Source: Deltaproteobacteria bacterium (lineage in GTDB: Bacteria; Desulfobacterota; Desulfarculia; Adiutricales; Adiutricaceae). Taken from it: a stretch of DNA of 40,906 nt. Below the pieces are notes generated by a model. It was not told the DNA's origin, ran no database searches, and saw only the letters and a program-made list of their open reading frames with translations. Shown piece after piece: positions 1 to 8,468 of this stretch. The number at the start of each line of letters is the position of its first letter. Positions within the stretch are counted from its first letter, which is position 1. Where the stretch lies: assembly GCA_031265205.1 (NCBI GenBank), contig JAISCZ010000075.1:1-40906 (forward strand), written 5' to 3'. The position numbers were made by a program, and so were the translations under genes.

Positions 1-82
1 CCGGGCAGCCCTCTTCCTACAAGCCGCGGTTATAGGGTATTCATGTCGGTTTATGGAGTGCTTAACTGTTAAGCTCTGTACT

Positions 83-433
83 GACAAGGCGCGCTTAAAG
101 GGAAGCCCCTTCGCGACAAGGCGCGCTTAACGGAAAGCCCCTTCGCGATAACGCGCGCTTAAGGGAAAGCCCCTTCCCGACAGGGCGCGCTTAAGGGAAG
201 CTCCTTCGCGATAAGACGCGCTTAAAGGGAAGCCCCTTCGCGATAAGGCGCGCTTAAAGGGAAGCCCTCTCCCGACAAGGCGCGCTTAAAGGGAAGCCCC
301 TTCGCGATAAGGCGCGCTTAAAGGGAAGCCCTCTCCCGACAAGGCGCGCTTAAGTGAAAGCCCTCTCCCGACAGGACGCGCTTAAAGGGAAGCCCCTTCG
401 CGATAAGGCGCGCTTAAAGGGAAGCCCCTTCGC
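83..433. repeat. Eleven-copy 32-bp tandem repeat
   Basis: Eleven head-to-tail units of 31-32 bp follow one another without spacers. Each has the form GA(C/T)AAGGCGCGCTTAAAGG followed by GAAGCCC and a variable TTCGC or TCTCCC end. Units start at 83, 115, 147, 179, 210, 242, 274, 306, 338, 370 and 402. Two unit types (GACAAGG...; GATAAGG...) partly alternate, which suggests amplification of a two-unit block. The core GCGCGCTTAA is partly palindromic. No spacers exist, so this is not a CRISPR array. No protein-like reading frame is convincing across it. Function is unknown. Confidence 0.95.
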
Positions 434-737
434 GCGGACCGCGGCGGCGCGCGGAGCGCCTTGGCCTTTTCAGCCGCCCACGCGAAACGCGCCTTCTCCT
501 CCTGGCGACGCCCGGACGACGCCCCGACGCCCCATAAACGGCGAAAAATTGGCCGCGATCGTGCTAAAATTCACCTATGGGCGCTTTTTCGGAAGCTTTC
601 TTTTAGGCTTTCTTCCCCAGCGAACGACCGCGCCCGCCCTCTTTTGAGGGGGGCCTTCCCGCGCGGACCTCGCGCTCGACCTTTAAGGCCTTATAGCGCG
701 CCGCGAGCCACGCGGCCCCATTACGGCGGTTTTTTCC
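434..737. other. Upstream region of the LytR_C-domain gene
   Basis: About 300 bp between the tandem repeat and the next gene. Short open frames here have skewed composition and no recognisable domain. No convincing sigma-70 promoter was seen. Confidence 0.5.
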
Positions 738-2555
738 ATGCGCAAGCTCCTCTCGCTTTTAGCCCTCGCGGCCGCGTTGGCCGTGGCCGCGCCCGATCAG
801 GCGCGGCCCCAAGACGACTTTGAAGACGATCTGACCGCCCTTTTCAGCGACGAGGCCGACGCGGAGCCAACCCCGGTCGAGCCCGCGAGCGACGCCACGG
901 GCCCGCCCCTCCCACCCGCCGCGCCAACTCCCCCCTTGGCTCCCACGGTCGTGGCGCCCGCCGCGGCGCCCGCGAGCGCGCCCGCTCCCCCGACGGCCGC
1001 GGCGTCGCCGCCTTCCGTCCCACTCCCCCCGAGCGCCCAACCCTCCGCGGCCCCGCCCCAGACCGTCCCCGCGCCCGTTCCTATCAGCGGCCCCACCGCC
1101 GCGCCTCCCGCGACTCCAACGCCTCCCGCGACTCCAACGCCTCCCGCGCCAGTCGAGCCTCCGACCGCCGCGCCTCCCGCGCCCGCCACGGCTCCCACGG
1201 CTCCCGAGCCCCCAGAGGCCTCCCTCCAGGAAGAGGTCGCGCCCGACGCGCCCGCCGAGTTCGCCGCGACGGATCCCACGGACGAAATTTCACCCGTCGG
1301 GGAAATTTTAGAGCAAGACGAAAACGGCTCCCCCATTCTCCCCCCGGACACCAGTCGCGTTACCGGGCAAGTCCTCGCTCCCCCGCCCCCCACTTGGCTG
1401 AGAACTTCCCTGGAACCCAGCGGCTCGACTTTCTCCGAAGGGGCCCTGCCGGATTTTGACGCCGCCAACACCCAATGGCGGGAAATGGAAATCGGGGAAG
1501 CCGATCGCCCCATGGGTCGCTCCCAGCCGGCGGCTATTACCCCGCCCTTAGGCGGCGGAATCATTCCCGCCCAGGCGGGCGGCGGCCTGGTCCCCCTCCC
1601 GCCGCCTCCCACCGCCGCGCCGCCCGCCGCCCCCGCGCCGACGGGAGAGTCTTCCCCCGTCCCGCCGCCTCTCCCGGAGAATCCCAGCCAGCCAACCCCG
1701 AATCCAGCGCCCCCCGTCAACCCGGAACGGGCCCAGCTGTTGGATCTTTTTTCCGACATGCTGCCCCCCGAGCCGCAACCTCTTCCCCCCGAAGAGGAAA
1801 GCGTCGGCAATCCCTCGGTCACGGGGGCCCTGACCCCGCCCCCGGCGCCCGACGGCTCGGAAAGCGCCCCGGGCTCTATTTCCCCGCCGGCCTTTCCCCC
1901 CGCCACTCCCGCCGCGACGCCTTCCGCCACTCCCGCCACGACGCCCGCCGCGCCTTCCCCGCCCCCGCGGACGACGGCGCCCACGACCGCGCCGGAAACA
2001 GGCGCGAACGCCGCGAGCGACCCGGCGGGTCCCCTCATCAGCCCGCCCACCGACCCCGGCGACCTCTTTGACGGCCCGGCTATCGGTCGGGCCGGCGCCC
2101 TGTTAGCCGACGAAGGGCCCTTGCCGCCCGGCGGCGGCGCGGGCGCCTCGCGGATCCTGCCGCCCGCCGCCGCGCCGCCGCGCGCGAGCGCCCAAACTCC
2201 AACCCTTCCGCCCCAGCGGTCGGCCTCCGCCGGGAACTCGGCCCCCGCCGCGGCGAGTCCCAAAAAGGCCCCCGCGCCCCTTCCCAAACCCAATCTCACG
2301 GTAATTCTGATCAACGAAAGCGGTTCCCCCGGAGCCTCCGAAAATTACCAAAGGGTTTTGGCGGAAATCGGCTACGTGGTAATCTCCTCCACCCAAGGGG
2401 TCCCCGCCCCGGGCGCCGAGCAAAAAACCCTCATCACCTATCAGGCCGGCAAAGAATCCCAGGCCCGGGCCTTGGCCCGCCGCCTGCCGGGGAACAAAGA
2501 GCTGGCGCTCTCCCGCGAGCCTCTCCCCGCCGAGGCCGTCGTCCGTATCCGTTAG
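738..2555 (+). CDS. Exported Pro/Ala-rich protein with C-terminal LytR_C domain
   Basis: The 605-residue product starts with a signal peptide (residues 1 to about 22: MRKLL, a hydrophobic Leu/Ala core, then a small-residue cleavage region). An acidic stretch follows (DDFEDDLTALFSDEADAE). About 470 residues of low-complexity Pro/Ala/Thr/Ser linker come next, including tandem PPATPT units. The last 90 residues form a compact domain beginning LTVILINESGSPG and continuing with an AEIGYVVI strand and a YQAGKESQARALARRL segment. That pattern matches the LytR/CpsA/Psr C-terminal domain (LytR_C), usually found at the ends of envelope proteins. The linker suggests a domain reaching across the periplasm or wall. 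The ATG at 738 is chosen because the signal peptide follows directly; its ribosome-binding site is weak. The exact function is unknown. Confidence 0.75.
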   Translation: MRKLLSLLALAAALAVAAPDQARPQDDFEDDLTALFSDEADAEPTPVEPASDATGPPLPPAAPTPPLAPTVVAPAAAPASAPAPPTAAASPPSVPLPPSAQPSAAPPQTVPAPVPISGPTAAPPATPTPPATPTPPAPVEPPTAAPPAPATAPTAPEPPEASLQEEVAPDAPAEFAATDPTDEISPVGEILEQDENGSPILPPDTSRVTGQVLAPPPPTWLRTSLEPSGSTFSEGALPDFDAANTQWREMEIGEADRPMGRSQPAAITPPLGGGIIPAQAGGGLVPLPPPPTAAPPAAPAPTGESSPVPPPLPENPSQPTPNPAPPVNPERAQLLDLFSDMLPPEPQPLPPEEESVGNPSVTGALTPPPAPDGSESAPGSISPPAFPPATPAATPSATPATTPAAPSPPPRTTAPTTAPETGANAASDPAGPLISPPTDPGDLFDGPAIGRAGALLADEGPLPPGGGAGASRILPPAAAPPRASAQTPTLPPQRSASAGNSAPAAASPKKAPAPLPKPNLTVILINESGSPGASENYQRVLAEIGYVVISSTQGVPAPGAEQKTLITYQAGKESQARALARRLPGNKELALSREPLPAEAVVRIR

Positions 2556-2594
2556 CGGCCTTAAGGGGGAAATGGCGGCCTTAAGGGGGAAATT
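2555..2594 (+). repeat. 20-bp tandem duplication carrying a Shine-Dalgarno sequence
   Basis: Two nearly identical 20-bp copies (GCGGCCTTAAGGGGGAAAT plus one base) lie between the LytR_C gene and the radical SAM gene. Each contains AAGGGGGA. Only the second is correctly spaced from the ATG at 2597, so the first looks like a duplicated, unused ribosome-binding site. Confidence 0.85.
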
Positions 2595-2596
2595 TA

Positions 2597-3625
2597 ATGG
2601 CCCTCGCGCTCGTGGCCCAGGAAAAACTGGGGCAAAATTACCTCTATGAGTCCGAGGGGCGTTACCATTCCCTCTTGCTGGAAGAAAACGGGGAAAGATT
2701 TCTCGCGTACCGGCGCGCCTGGCGCGAGCGGGAGGAAAAACTCGAGCCCGGAGACTTTCCCCTAAGCTTGGATCTCGCCCTCAACAACGGCTGCGCTTTT
2801 TCCTGCGTCATGTGCCCCGCCCCGCGCCGGAGGGAAAAGACGCGCCCGCTCATGGCGCCGGACTCTCTAATCAAGAAAATCCTCGCGGAAGCCCAAGAGC
2901 GCGCGATTCCCGCCATGACCCTGGGGCTCGCGAGCGAGCCCCTCATGAATCCGCGCGCGCCCCAATACATCGCGTGGGCGCGGCGCGCGGGAATCATGGA
3001 TATCCGGCTCGGTACCAACGGCGCGCTTTTGACGGACGATTGCCTGAAGGCCCTCATCGACTCGGGTCTCACGCGGCTCGAGATTTCCGTGGACGCCACT
3101 AAAAGCGAAACCTACGCCAAAATCCGCCGGGGCGGAAAATTGGAGACTCTTTTGGCCAATCTCGAGCGCTTTTGGGCCCTAAGGGCTCAAGCGCGCCAGA
3201 AAACGCCCCTTTTGCGCTTAAGCTTTTTGCGGCTCCCCCAAAACGAAGGGGAACTTGAGCCTTTTATCGAGCTCTATAAAGACCGGGCGGACATGCTCTC
3301 GATCCAAAATCCCATCTGGTTTCCGGAAAGCGAGCTCTCGCCCCCGGAGCCAGAGGCGGGATTTTCTTTTACGCCCTGCCCCCAACCCTTTCAGCGCTTG
3401 GGGATCCTCGCGGATGGCTCTCTGTGGCCTTGCTGTAGTTGGCGCGGGGAAAAGCTGCTCGCTGATTTTAACTTAAACGGCAAGGGAACGGATATCGGAG
3501 GCGTCTGGAATAGCGCGCGCTTCCAGGGGCTAAGGGCTTCCCTGCGTAGCGACGAGCCCCCGGAGGCTTGCTTTAGCTGCCGCCGCGCCACCACGGCCTC
3601 TCCCTCCCCCGCGCGGATTCCGTAA
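2597..3625 (+). CDS. Radical SAM/SPASM-domain protein
   Basis: The 342-residue product carries the radical SAM cluster motif CxxxCxxC as C66, C70 and C73 (NNGCAFSCVMCPAP). These cysteines bind the 4Fe-4S cluster that cleaves S-adenosylmethionine. A TIM-barrel-like middle follows, including TLGLASEPLMNP, IRLGTNGALL and LEISVDATKSE. The C-terminus has a SPASM-like set of cysteines for auxiliary clusters: C261, C279-C280, C325 and C328. SPASM proteins typically modify peptides or proteins or take part in cofactor maturation. No precursor peptide is visible nearby, so the substrate is unknown. The ATG at 2597 has a strong AAGGGGGA site about 6 nt upstream. It lies 41 bp after the LytR_C gene and may be co-transcribed with it. 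Confidence 0.88.
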   Translation: MALALVAQEKLGQNYLYESEGRYHSLLLEENGERFLAYRRAWREREEKLEPGDFPLSLDLALNNGCAFSCVMCPAPRRREKTRPLMAPDSLIKKILAEAQERAIPAMTLGLASEPLMNPRAPQYIAWARRAGIMDIRLGTNGALLTDDCLKALIDSGLTRLEISVDATKSETYAKIRRGGKLETLLANLERFWALRAQARQKTPLLRLSFLRLPQNEGELEPFIELYKDRADMLSIQNPIWFPESELSPPEPEAGFSFTPCPQPFQRLGILADGSLWPCCSWRGEKLLADFNLNGKGTDIGGVWNSARFQGLRASLRSDEPPEACFSCRRATTASPSPARIP

Positions 3626-4483
3626 GTAAAAACGCCTTTCTGACGCCGCGGGACCGGAGCCGACCGCCTCCGTCAAAGCGGGGCGAAAAAATCGGCTTTA
3701 AGGAAAAAGAGCGCGCGGGCGCCGCGAGCCTTACGGCGGCGGCTAAACCCAAAAGGACTTCCGCGCCCACCTTAGCTTTCCGCCAGAGAGGGGGCCCTAT
3801 CGCCCTTTCCCAAGCGACTTGGGCACGCCTCGCGCGGGGTTACGCGCGCTCCATCACGCGCCTTCTTTTACGCGCTTTCTTTTACGCGCTTTCCTTTACG
3901 CGCCTTCCTTTACGCGCGTTTCTTTACGCGCGTTCCTTTACGCGCGTTCCTTCACGTCTTCACGACCCTTCCTTTACACGCCACCATTTACGCGCCAACC
4001 TTTACGCGCGCCCCTTAAGAAAATGAAGCGCGGAAGGTTGCTGGGTGGGAGGTTAGGATAAGAATCCCAACTTGCTGGAGCGGAAGCGACACCAGACCTC
4101 GCGGGACTCGTTGGTGGCTTATCGCGTTTTTCGACCGCCGGGCGTCAGACGATTGGAGCGCGGCTCTTCGCGCGCGGAAGCCTTTCGAGTTCCTGGACGA
4201 AAATTCTCGCGTCCAAGAGAAAAATACGATCGCGCGCCGCTTTATTTATAAAAAAGATTTTCGCCTAACGCGAAGTATTTTTTTCGCATCCCTCTGGGCT
4301 TCGTTAAAAAATTAATAAAATATTTGCCAGATACGAAGTAACGTCGTTCGCTATCTCAATAATATCTCATATTTTCGAGATATTTGAAGCGTTACGCAAA
4401 TGTCTTAACTACTCGTTCTAATTTTTCATTACAAGTCTCAAACAATCGGCGCTCGTTTCTTTTCCTTTCTTTTCAAATATGTT
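3626..4483. other. Non-coding region with repeat tract and AT-rich stretch
   Basis: No credible gene. The left part is GC-rich and holds a 14-bp tandem repeat (annotated separately). From about 4210 the sequence becomes AT-rich, marking the edge of the acquired segment that contains the ATPase gene. Confidence 0.6.
3857..4014. repeat. Degenerate 14-bp tandem repeat
   Basis: About ten imperfect units of CGCGC(G/C)TTCCTTTA follow one another, for example CGCGCTTTCTTTTA, CGCGCCTTCCTTTA and CGCGCGTTCCTTTA, decaying toward the right end. Reading frames through it give monotonous Phe/Thr/Arg/Leu peptides that are repeat translations, not genes. Confidence 0.85.
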
Positions 4484-4513
4484 TTGCTTTCCAAAATGGA
4501 TTTATCGTATAAT
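4484..4513 (+). promoter_or_regulatory. Predicted sigma-70 promoter of the AAA-ATPase-like gene
   Basis: TTGCTT at 4484-4489 and a consensus TATAAT at 4508-4513 are separated by 18 bp. Transcription would start near 4520 and give a leader of about 80 nt to the ATG at 4602. The promoter at 10863-10892 has the same TTGCTT-N18-TATAAT form. Confidence 0.55.
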
Positions 4514-4601
4514 CCAATTCAGAGTAACGGTAGATTTTTATAACGCTATTTTGTTCCGGAGTCACTGTCCCCAAGCCGCCATCTCAAGAAAGAATTTTTC
4601 C

Positions 4602-6311
4602 ATGACCGCCCAGAGAATCCTTCCTTTAGGTTACGTCAATTTCGCGGATCTTCGCCGAGATAATTGTATTTACGCCGATAATACGCGCCTTGTCTATGAA
4701 CTCATTAAGTCCCATACGCCATTTTTCCTCTCCAGGCCCCACCGTTTTGGGAAAACTCTTTTAGTAAGCGTTTTAAAGGCCGCCTTGGAAGGCCGCAAGG
4801 ATTTATTTGAGGGGCTTTGGATTTACGACCAAGAATACGACTGGGAGCCCCACCCGACGATCAGTTTGAGTTTGGCCTCGGACGCGAGCGCTACCCCGGA
4901 AGAGCTGCGCGAAAACCTCAGTCAGATGGCGATTTCAATCGCCCGAAAAGAAAAAATGACTCTCAAGCCGGGCGCGCCTGGGTCTCTCTTTATGGCGCTC
5001 ATTAGGAAGCTATATAGAAAATACGGCAAAAGAGTGGCAATTCTCATTGACGATTATGACATTCCTATTATCAACCATCTCAATAACCTAGATCTGGCCC
5101 ATAAAATGGGAAGGGCGCTAGATAGTTTCTATTCCGTTATCAAAGCCTGTGAAGATGAACGCGATTTTATCTTCATGACCGGCGAGAGCGGGTTTCTAAA
5201 AACGTCTTTTTTTAACCGCCTCAACAATTTAACTGATATCAGTTTCCATGACGAGTGCGTCAATATCTTAGGATTTACCGTCGCGGAATTTGACCGCTTA
5301 TTTGAAGCGCGTATGGAAGAAACTTTAAATGAATTCGCGCGCGCGAAACGTTATCCGGAAATTAGAAACATCGGCGATTTAAAAAGCAAAATTTTAAAAT
5401 GGTACGGCGGCTACTCTTGGGACGGCAAAACAGTTCTTCTTAACCCATGGTCGGTACTGTCATTTTTCCGCAAACAAGATTTTGATTGCTTTTGGCCTGA
5501 TCCCGATCGCCCTGGCTTTCTCGAAAAAATGATTAGCGCTGGACAAGCGAAAATACCTGATTTATTTAACAGATATCAATTCTCTTATAACGCGAATATC
5601 CTAAAAATGGACGACAATTTTAACCTTTCGGCCTTGTTGTTTCAGACTGGGTACCTTTCGATCGCTCAGATGGAATCATCATATTGTGAATATAGATATT
5701 TACTTGACTTTCCTAACTTTGAAGTTAGAACTTCCATAACACAAATATCTTTGTCGCTCAAACGCCCTATCGAGGAAACTTTATATTTAACGAAACGGGG
5801 AAAGACTTTACTTGACACATTAAGCGAAAGGGACGCTGAGCGATTTCGTCTCGTTTTCCGAAGCTTTATCAAAAATTTTCCGAGCCGAAATATTATAAAT
5901 GACGAAAATTTCGAGTATTTGGCGTTTATCTTGGCCGTAACCTTTTCCGGCCATCTTTGCGAACCCCAAGTTGAAAATGGGGGGGAAGTCAAGGATTTGC
6001 AGTTCAGGTCGTTTTGTGGCGATGATTATGTCGTCGAAATCCAACGAGTTTCTTTGCCGCCCACTGAAGACAATTGCCGCTACGGGCAAAAGATAAAATT
6101 AATGGAAGACGCTCTAAACACCGCTTTTAAGCAAATAGATCTTAAGAAACACCACTTCCGTTTTCAGGAAAGCGGTCATAAAATCTATAAGACGGCTCTG
6201 GTTTTCGCAGGCCGCTCGGAAATTTTAGTCGATTTCCGAGAAGCCAGCGATTGGCGATTGGAATGGGATAAGTATAGTAACGCGTACGCTGTTCCATTCA
6301 CGGTTAAATAG
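4602..6311 (+). CDS. AAA-ATPase-like protein with C-terminal PD-(D/E)XK-type domain
   Basis: The 569-residue product has the layout of the AAA-ATPase_like family (PF09820) joined to a PD-(D/E)XK-type C-terminal domain (PF08011/DUF1703). Visible features are the N-terminal LPLGYVNFADLRRDN...YADNTRLVYELI, a Walker A-like RPHRFGKT (residues 45-52), a Walker B-like ILIDDYDIPI near 147-156, and FMTGES. The C-terminus reads DDYVVEIQR...ALNTAFKQID. The usual nuclease E-x-K appears as E-x-Q, so catalysis by this domain is doubtful. Family members are often multicopy in host-associated bacteria and their role is poorly known. The start at 4602 is chosen because the family begins here, a promoter lies at 4484-4513, and AAGAAAG lies about 9 nt upstream. 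The gene is much more AT-rich than its neighbours, which suggests horizontal transfer. Confidence 0.85.
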   Translation: MTAQRILPLGYVNFADLRRDNCIYADNTRLVYELIKSHTPFFLSRPHRFGKTLLVSVLKAALEGRKDLFEGLWIYDQEYDWEPHPTISLSLASDASATPEELRENLSQMAISIARKEKMTLKPGAPGSLFMALIRKLYRKYGKRVAILIDDYDIPIINHLNNLDLAHKMGRALDSFYSVIKACEDERDFIFMTGESGFLKTSFFNRLNNLTDISFHDECVNILGFTVAEFDRLFEARMEETLNEFARAKRYPEIRNIGDLKSKILKWYGGYSWDGKTVLLNPWSVLSFFRKQDFDCFWPDPDRPGFLEKMISAGQAKIPDLFNRYQFSYNANILKMDDNFNLSALLFQTGYLSIAQMESSYCEYRYLLDFPNFEVRTSITQISLSLKRPIEETLYLTKRGKTLLDTLSERDAERFRLVFRSFIKNFPSRNIINDENFEYLAFILAVTFSGHLCEPQVENGGEVKDLQFRSFCGDDYVVEIQRVSLPPTEDNCRYGQKIKLMEDALNTAFKQIDLKKHHFRFQESGHKIYKTALVFAGRSEILVDFREASDWRLEWDKYSNAYAVPFTVK

Positions 6312-6679
6312 ACTTATCGCGACGACGTTAATATTCGCGTTTAAAGAGCCGTCGACCTTTTCATTGATTCCCGCCGAGGGAGGAGCGCGGAGAACGTTCT
6401 TGCGTGACGTTGGTATATTATCTTGTCTCTTAAAAAAATCGCGCGCAAAAACGTGACTTCAAAATAAAATGAAACCCAGCGCGCTCATCGCGGTCATTTT
6501 CCTGCCAGAAACGCGTCCCCATGGCGTCATAAAATGCCGGTCTGAGCCTTCGACCAGACGCTCCCATCTGACTACCAGCGCGGACCGGACGGCCTCTTTT
6601 CGCCCCAAACCTCACGAGAAAGTTTCAGGGACGGGATTCTGTCCGTTGGTTATGAAAAAAAATAATCCATAAACTGAGA
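6312..6679. other. Spacer between the ATPase gene and the DGR
   Basis: No gene recognised. The part nearest the template repeat (about 6650-6670) reads, on the minus strand, as an ATTATTTTTTTTC run just after the template repeat. This may help end the template RNA, although I see no strong hairpin before it. Confidence 0.45.
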
Positions 6680-6802
6680 AAGGCCACGCGCAGGCCAAGG
6701 TTGTTGTTCCGGTTCTCAGGAGTGTTCCTGTTCCGGTTCGCGGACCGGCAGTTAACAGCCGTGTTGTTCCACCCGCAACCCCGATTCACGCGGTCAGAGC
6801 CC
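6680..6802 (-). repeat. DGR template repeat (TR)
   Basis: This 123-bp segment aligns without gaps to the variable repeat at 8545-8667. It has 15 mismatches, all at positions where this copy has A on the minus strand (27 adenines in total; none of the other 96 positions differ). The changes are 11 A-to-T, 2 A-to-G and 2 A-to-C. Read in the target frame, it has ten AAC codons placed where the target is variable, a classic DGR template design. It begins directly at the RT stop codon. A further 8-nt match (CCTAAGGG) continues into the RT end after a 12-nt gap relative to the target. The transcribed TR RNA would be copied error-prone at adenines into cDNA that replaces the variable repeat. Confidence 0.97.
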
Positions 6803-7807
6803 TTAGGACAAAACCCCAAAACGATCAAAGACATACCTCCTAAACCCATGGCAGTCACCTTTTTCGGTAAAAGCGGTAAGAGCGCGGACACGGTCACTTA
6901 GTTCTTTTTCAGAAAAAACGCCCAAGCAGTAATTTTTCTCATAAATTCGGAATTTTTTCGAAAACCGCGCCTTGCTTTGTGTCGTCAGGCGCGTAAAAGA
7001 CCGATAAATCCGATAACCCACAAAAGGCAGACCTTTTACGGTTCTGTTTAACTGAATATTGGACTTAAGCTTTAATTTAAGAACTCCGTTCAGGTACTCT
7101 TCTATCTGTTTAAGCTCAGCCACCAAATAGTCCTTATCCTTATGAAATAAAACAAAATCGTCCATATACCGCGGATAAAATTTCACCTTCCTTTCTTCCT
7201 TAACCCAATGGTCGAAATTAGACAGATAAAAATTAGCGAGATACTGTGAAATTAGGCTTCCAATCGGGATTCCTTTGCCGGGAGCCGTTTCCCAGGTCGC
7301 GATAATTTTATCGAAAAGATTAAGAAGATCCCGGTCTCCGAAAAGTTTTGATAGAAGCCCGAGGCAGATATCGTGGTCAATATTGTCAAAATATTTTGAA
7401 ATGTCAAGCTTCAGATACCAGTCATTTTTCCGCGCGAAATCTTCCGCTCTCCTCAAGGCTTTTAAATTACCCTTTCCTTTCCGGCAAGCGTACGAATCAA
7501 ATATTTGGCGTCTTTCGAAAAAAGGCTCGCAGATATTCATACACGCGTGATGTAAAACTCTTTCCGAAAAAGAAGGAGCGCATATTTTCCGTCTTTTGGG
7601 ATCCCGTATTTCAAAAAAATAGTAATCGCCGAGGGTAAAATTTTTATGAATCAGTCGCTCTCTTATTTTCAGGATATTCCGGTCAAAGTCCCGTTTAAAA
7701 AGTTTTACGTCCGGATCCGTTCCGCGCCCTAAGGCCGCTCTGTTAAACGCCAAAAGGATATTTTCATGGTCTGGTATCAGCTGATACAGATTTTTGGCCG
7801 TCCTCAT
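6803..7807 (-). CDS. DGR reverse transcriptase
   Basis: The 334-residue product is a compact reverse transcriptase. It has the catalytic YMDD at residues 214-217 (FYPRYMDDFVLF) and the motif IGSLISQ at 182-188. The latter fits the (I/V/L)GxxxSQ signature that separates DGR RTs from group II intron and retron enzymes. Other RT blocks are visible: RKICAPSFSERVLHHA, the Asp-containing WYLKLDISKYFDNIDH, and KGLPFVGYRI near the C-terminus. No maturase or endonuclease domain is present. The ATG at 7805-7807 overlaps the TGA of the HRDC gene as ATGA, so the two are translationally coupled. The stop codon abuts the template repeat. GC content is clearly below that of the flanking housekeeping genes. 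The enzyme should make mutagenised cDNA from the TR RNA. Confidence 0.96.
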   Translation of the reverse strand: MRTAKNLYQLIPDHENILLAFNRAALGRGTDPDVKLFKRDFDRNILKIRERLIHKNFTLGDYYFFEIRDPKRRKICAPSFSERVLHHACMNICEPFFERRQIFDSYACRKGKGNLKALRRAEDFARKNDWYLKLDISKYFDNIDHDICLGLLSKLFGDRDLLNLFDKIIATWETAPGKGIPIGSLISQYLANFYLSNFDHWVKEERKVKFYPRYMDDFVLFHKDKDYLVAELKQIEEYLNGVLKLKLKSNIQLNRTVKGLPFVGYRIYRSFTRLTTQSKARFSKKFRIYEKNYCLGVFSEKELSDRVRALTAFTEKGDCHGFRRYVFDRFGVLS

Positions 7808-8421
7808 TGTTCCGCGCCTTTATCGCTGAACTCTTTTTTCAGTATATCAAGAACCGCCGCTCCGTATTTTTCGACTTTGGAATTGCCAATTCCGTCAATC
7901 TCTAAAAGACCTTTGACGGTAGTGACCTTCTTCTCCACCATCGCCGCCAGATGCTCATTCAAAAATACCGTGTAAACTTGCGTCGCCTCCCTTGTCGCGG
8001 TTTCTTTGCGCCAGTCGCGTAGTTTCGAGTAGATTTTAAAATTTTCGGGAGTCAAAATTTCTTTGTAGTCAATTTTCCTTTTGTAATCATATTTTGTCCA
8101 TTCAGCGTCTTTTTCAGTGGTGTGTTCTATGGTTATCGCCCAGTAATTTTTGTCGTTTTGCGATATTAGGTCTCGCGAGATGTTTAAGACCCTAACTTTA
8201 CGCAAAAAATGATTTAGTTCATCTTCATGGTCGGTTTCATAACCCACTGGAATACAGAAAAATTTAAACTGGAGAGCCAAATTTAAATACCGCCCTTTAT
8301 CGTCCGCGATACGGTAATCTGAAAAATATTTGGATACTTTGCCGCGCGACTTATTGTTTTTCGTCGTCACGCCGACATTATTGAGTTTCGGCGGCGTATT
8401 TTTATGTGGCGGCGCGGCCAA
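7804..8421 (-). CDS. HRDC-domain DGR accessory protein
   Basis: The 205-residue product has a basic N-terminus, a middle region (YRIADDKGRYLNLALQFKFF...) I cannot assign, and a C-terminal HRDC-type helical domain at about 128-198. The domain contains IYSKLRDWRKETATREATQ, VFLNEHLAAM and LLEIDGIGNSKVEKYG. HRDC domains bind nucleic acid in RecQ helicases and RNase D. HRDC proteins are known as an alternative to Avd as the accessory gene of some DGRs, and no Avd-like gene is visible here. The gene lies between target and RT and overlaps the RT start by 4 nt. The start is uncertain: I use TTG at 8421, since no ATG with a good ribosome-binding site is present. A role in cDNA priming or strand handling is inferred from position. 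Confidence 0.85.
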   Translation of the reverse strand: MAAPPHKNTPPKLNNVGVTTKNNKSRGKVSKYFSDYRIADDKGRYLNLALQFKFFCIPVGYETDHEDELNHFLRKVRVLNISRDLISQNDKNYWAITIEHTTEKDAEWTKYDYKRKIDYKEILTPENFKIYSKLRDWRKETATREATQVYTVFLNEHLAAMVEKKVTTVKGLLEIDGIGNSKVEKYGAAVLDILKKEFSDKGAEQ

Positions 8422-8468
8422 TTTGAGTTTCCGTTCTCGCGGCTTCGTATCGTTTACTCATCTGACCC

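Noticed and set aside
83-433. CRISPR array
   Set aside because: Units are contiguous and there are no unique spacers; no cas genes are visible.
797-2314. 505-codon open frame on the minus strand
   Set aside because: It is the antisense of the Pro/Ala-rich linker of the LytR_C gene; Gly/Ala/Arg-rich product without domains.
3819-4061. 80-codon frame rich in Phe/Thr/Arg
   Set aside because: Translation of the 14-bp tandem repeat.
6625-6897. 90-codon protein across the template repeat (Asn-rich)
   Set aside because: It is the template repeat read in the target frame; it overlaps the RT end and has no independent start signal.
6803-7807. Group II intron or retron reverse transcriptase
   Set aside because: No maturase or endonuclease domain and no intron RNA structure was seen. 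A TR-VR pair with A-specific changes identifies a DGR.
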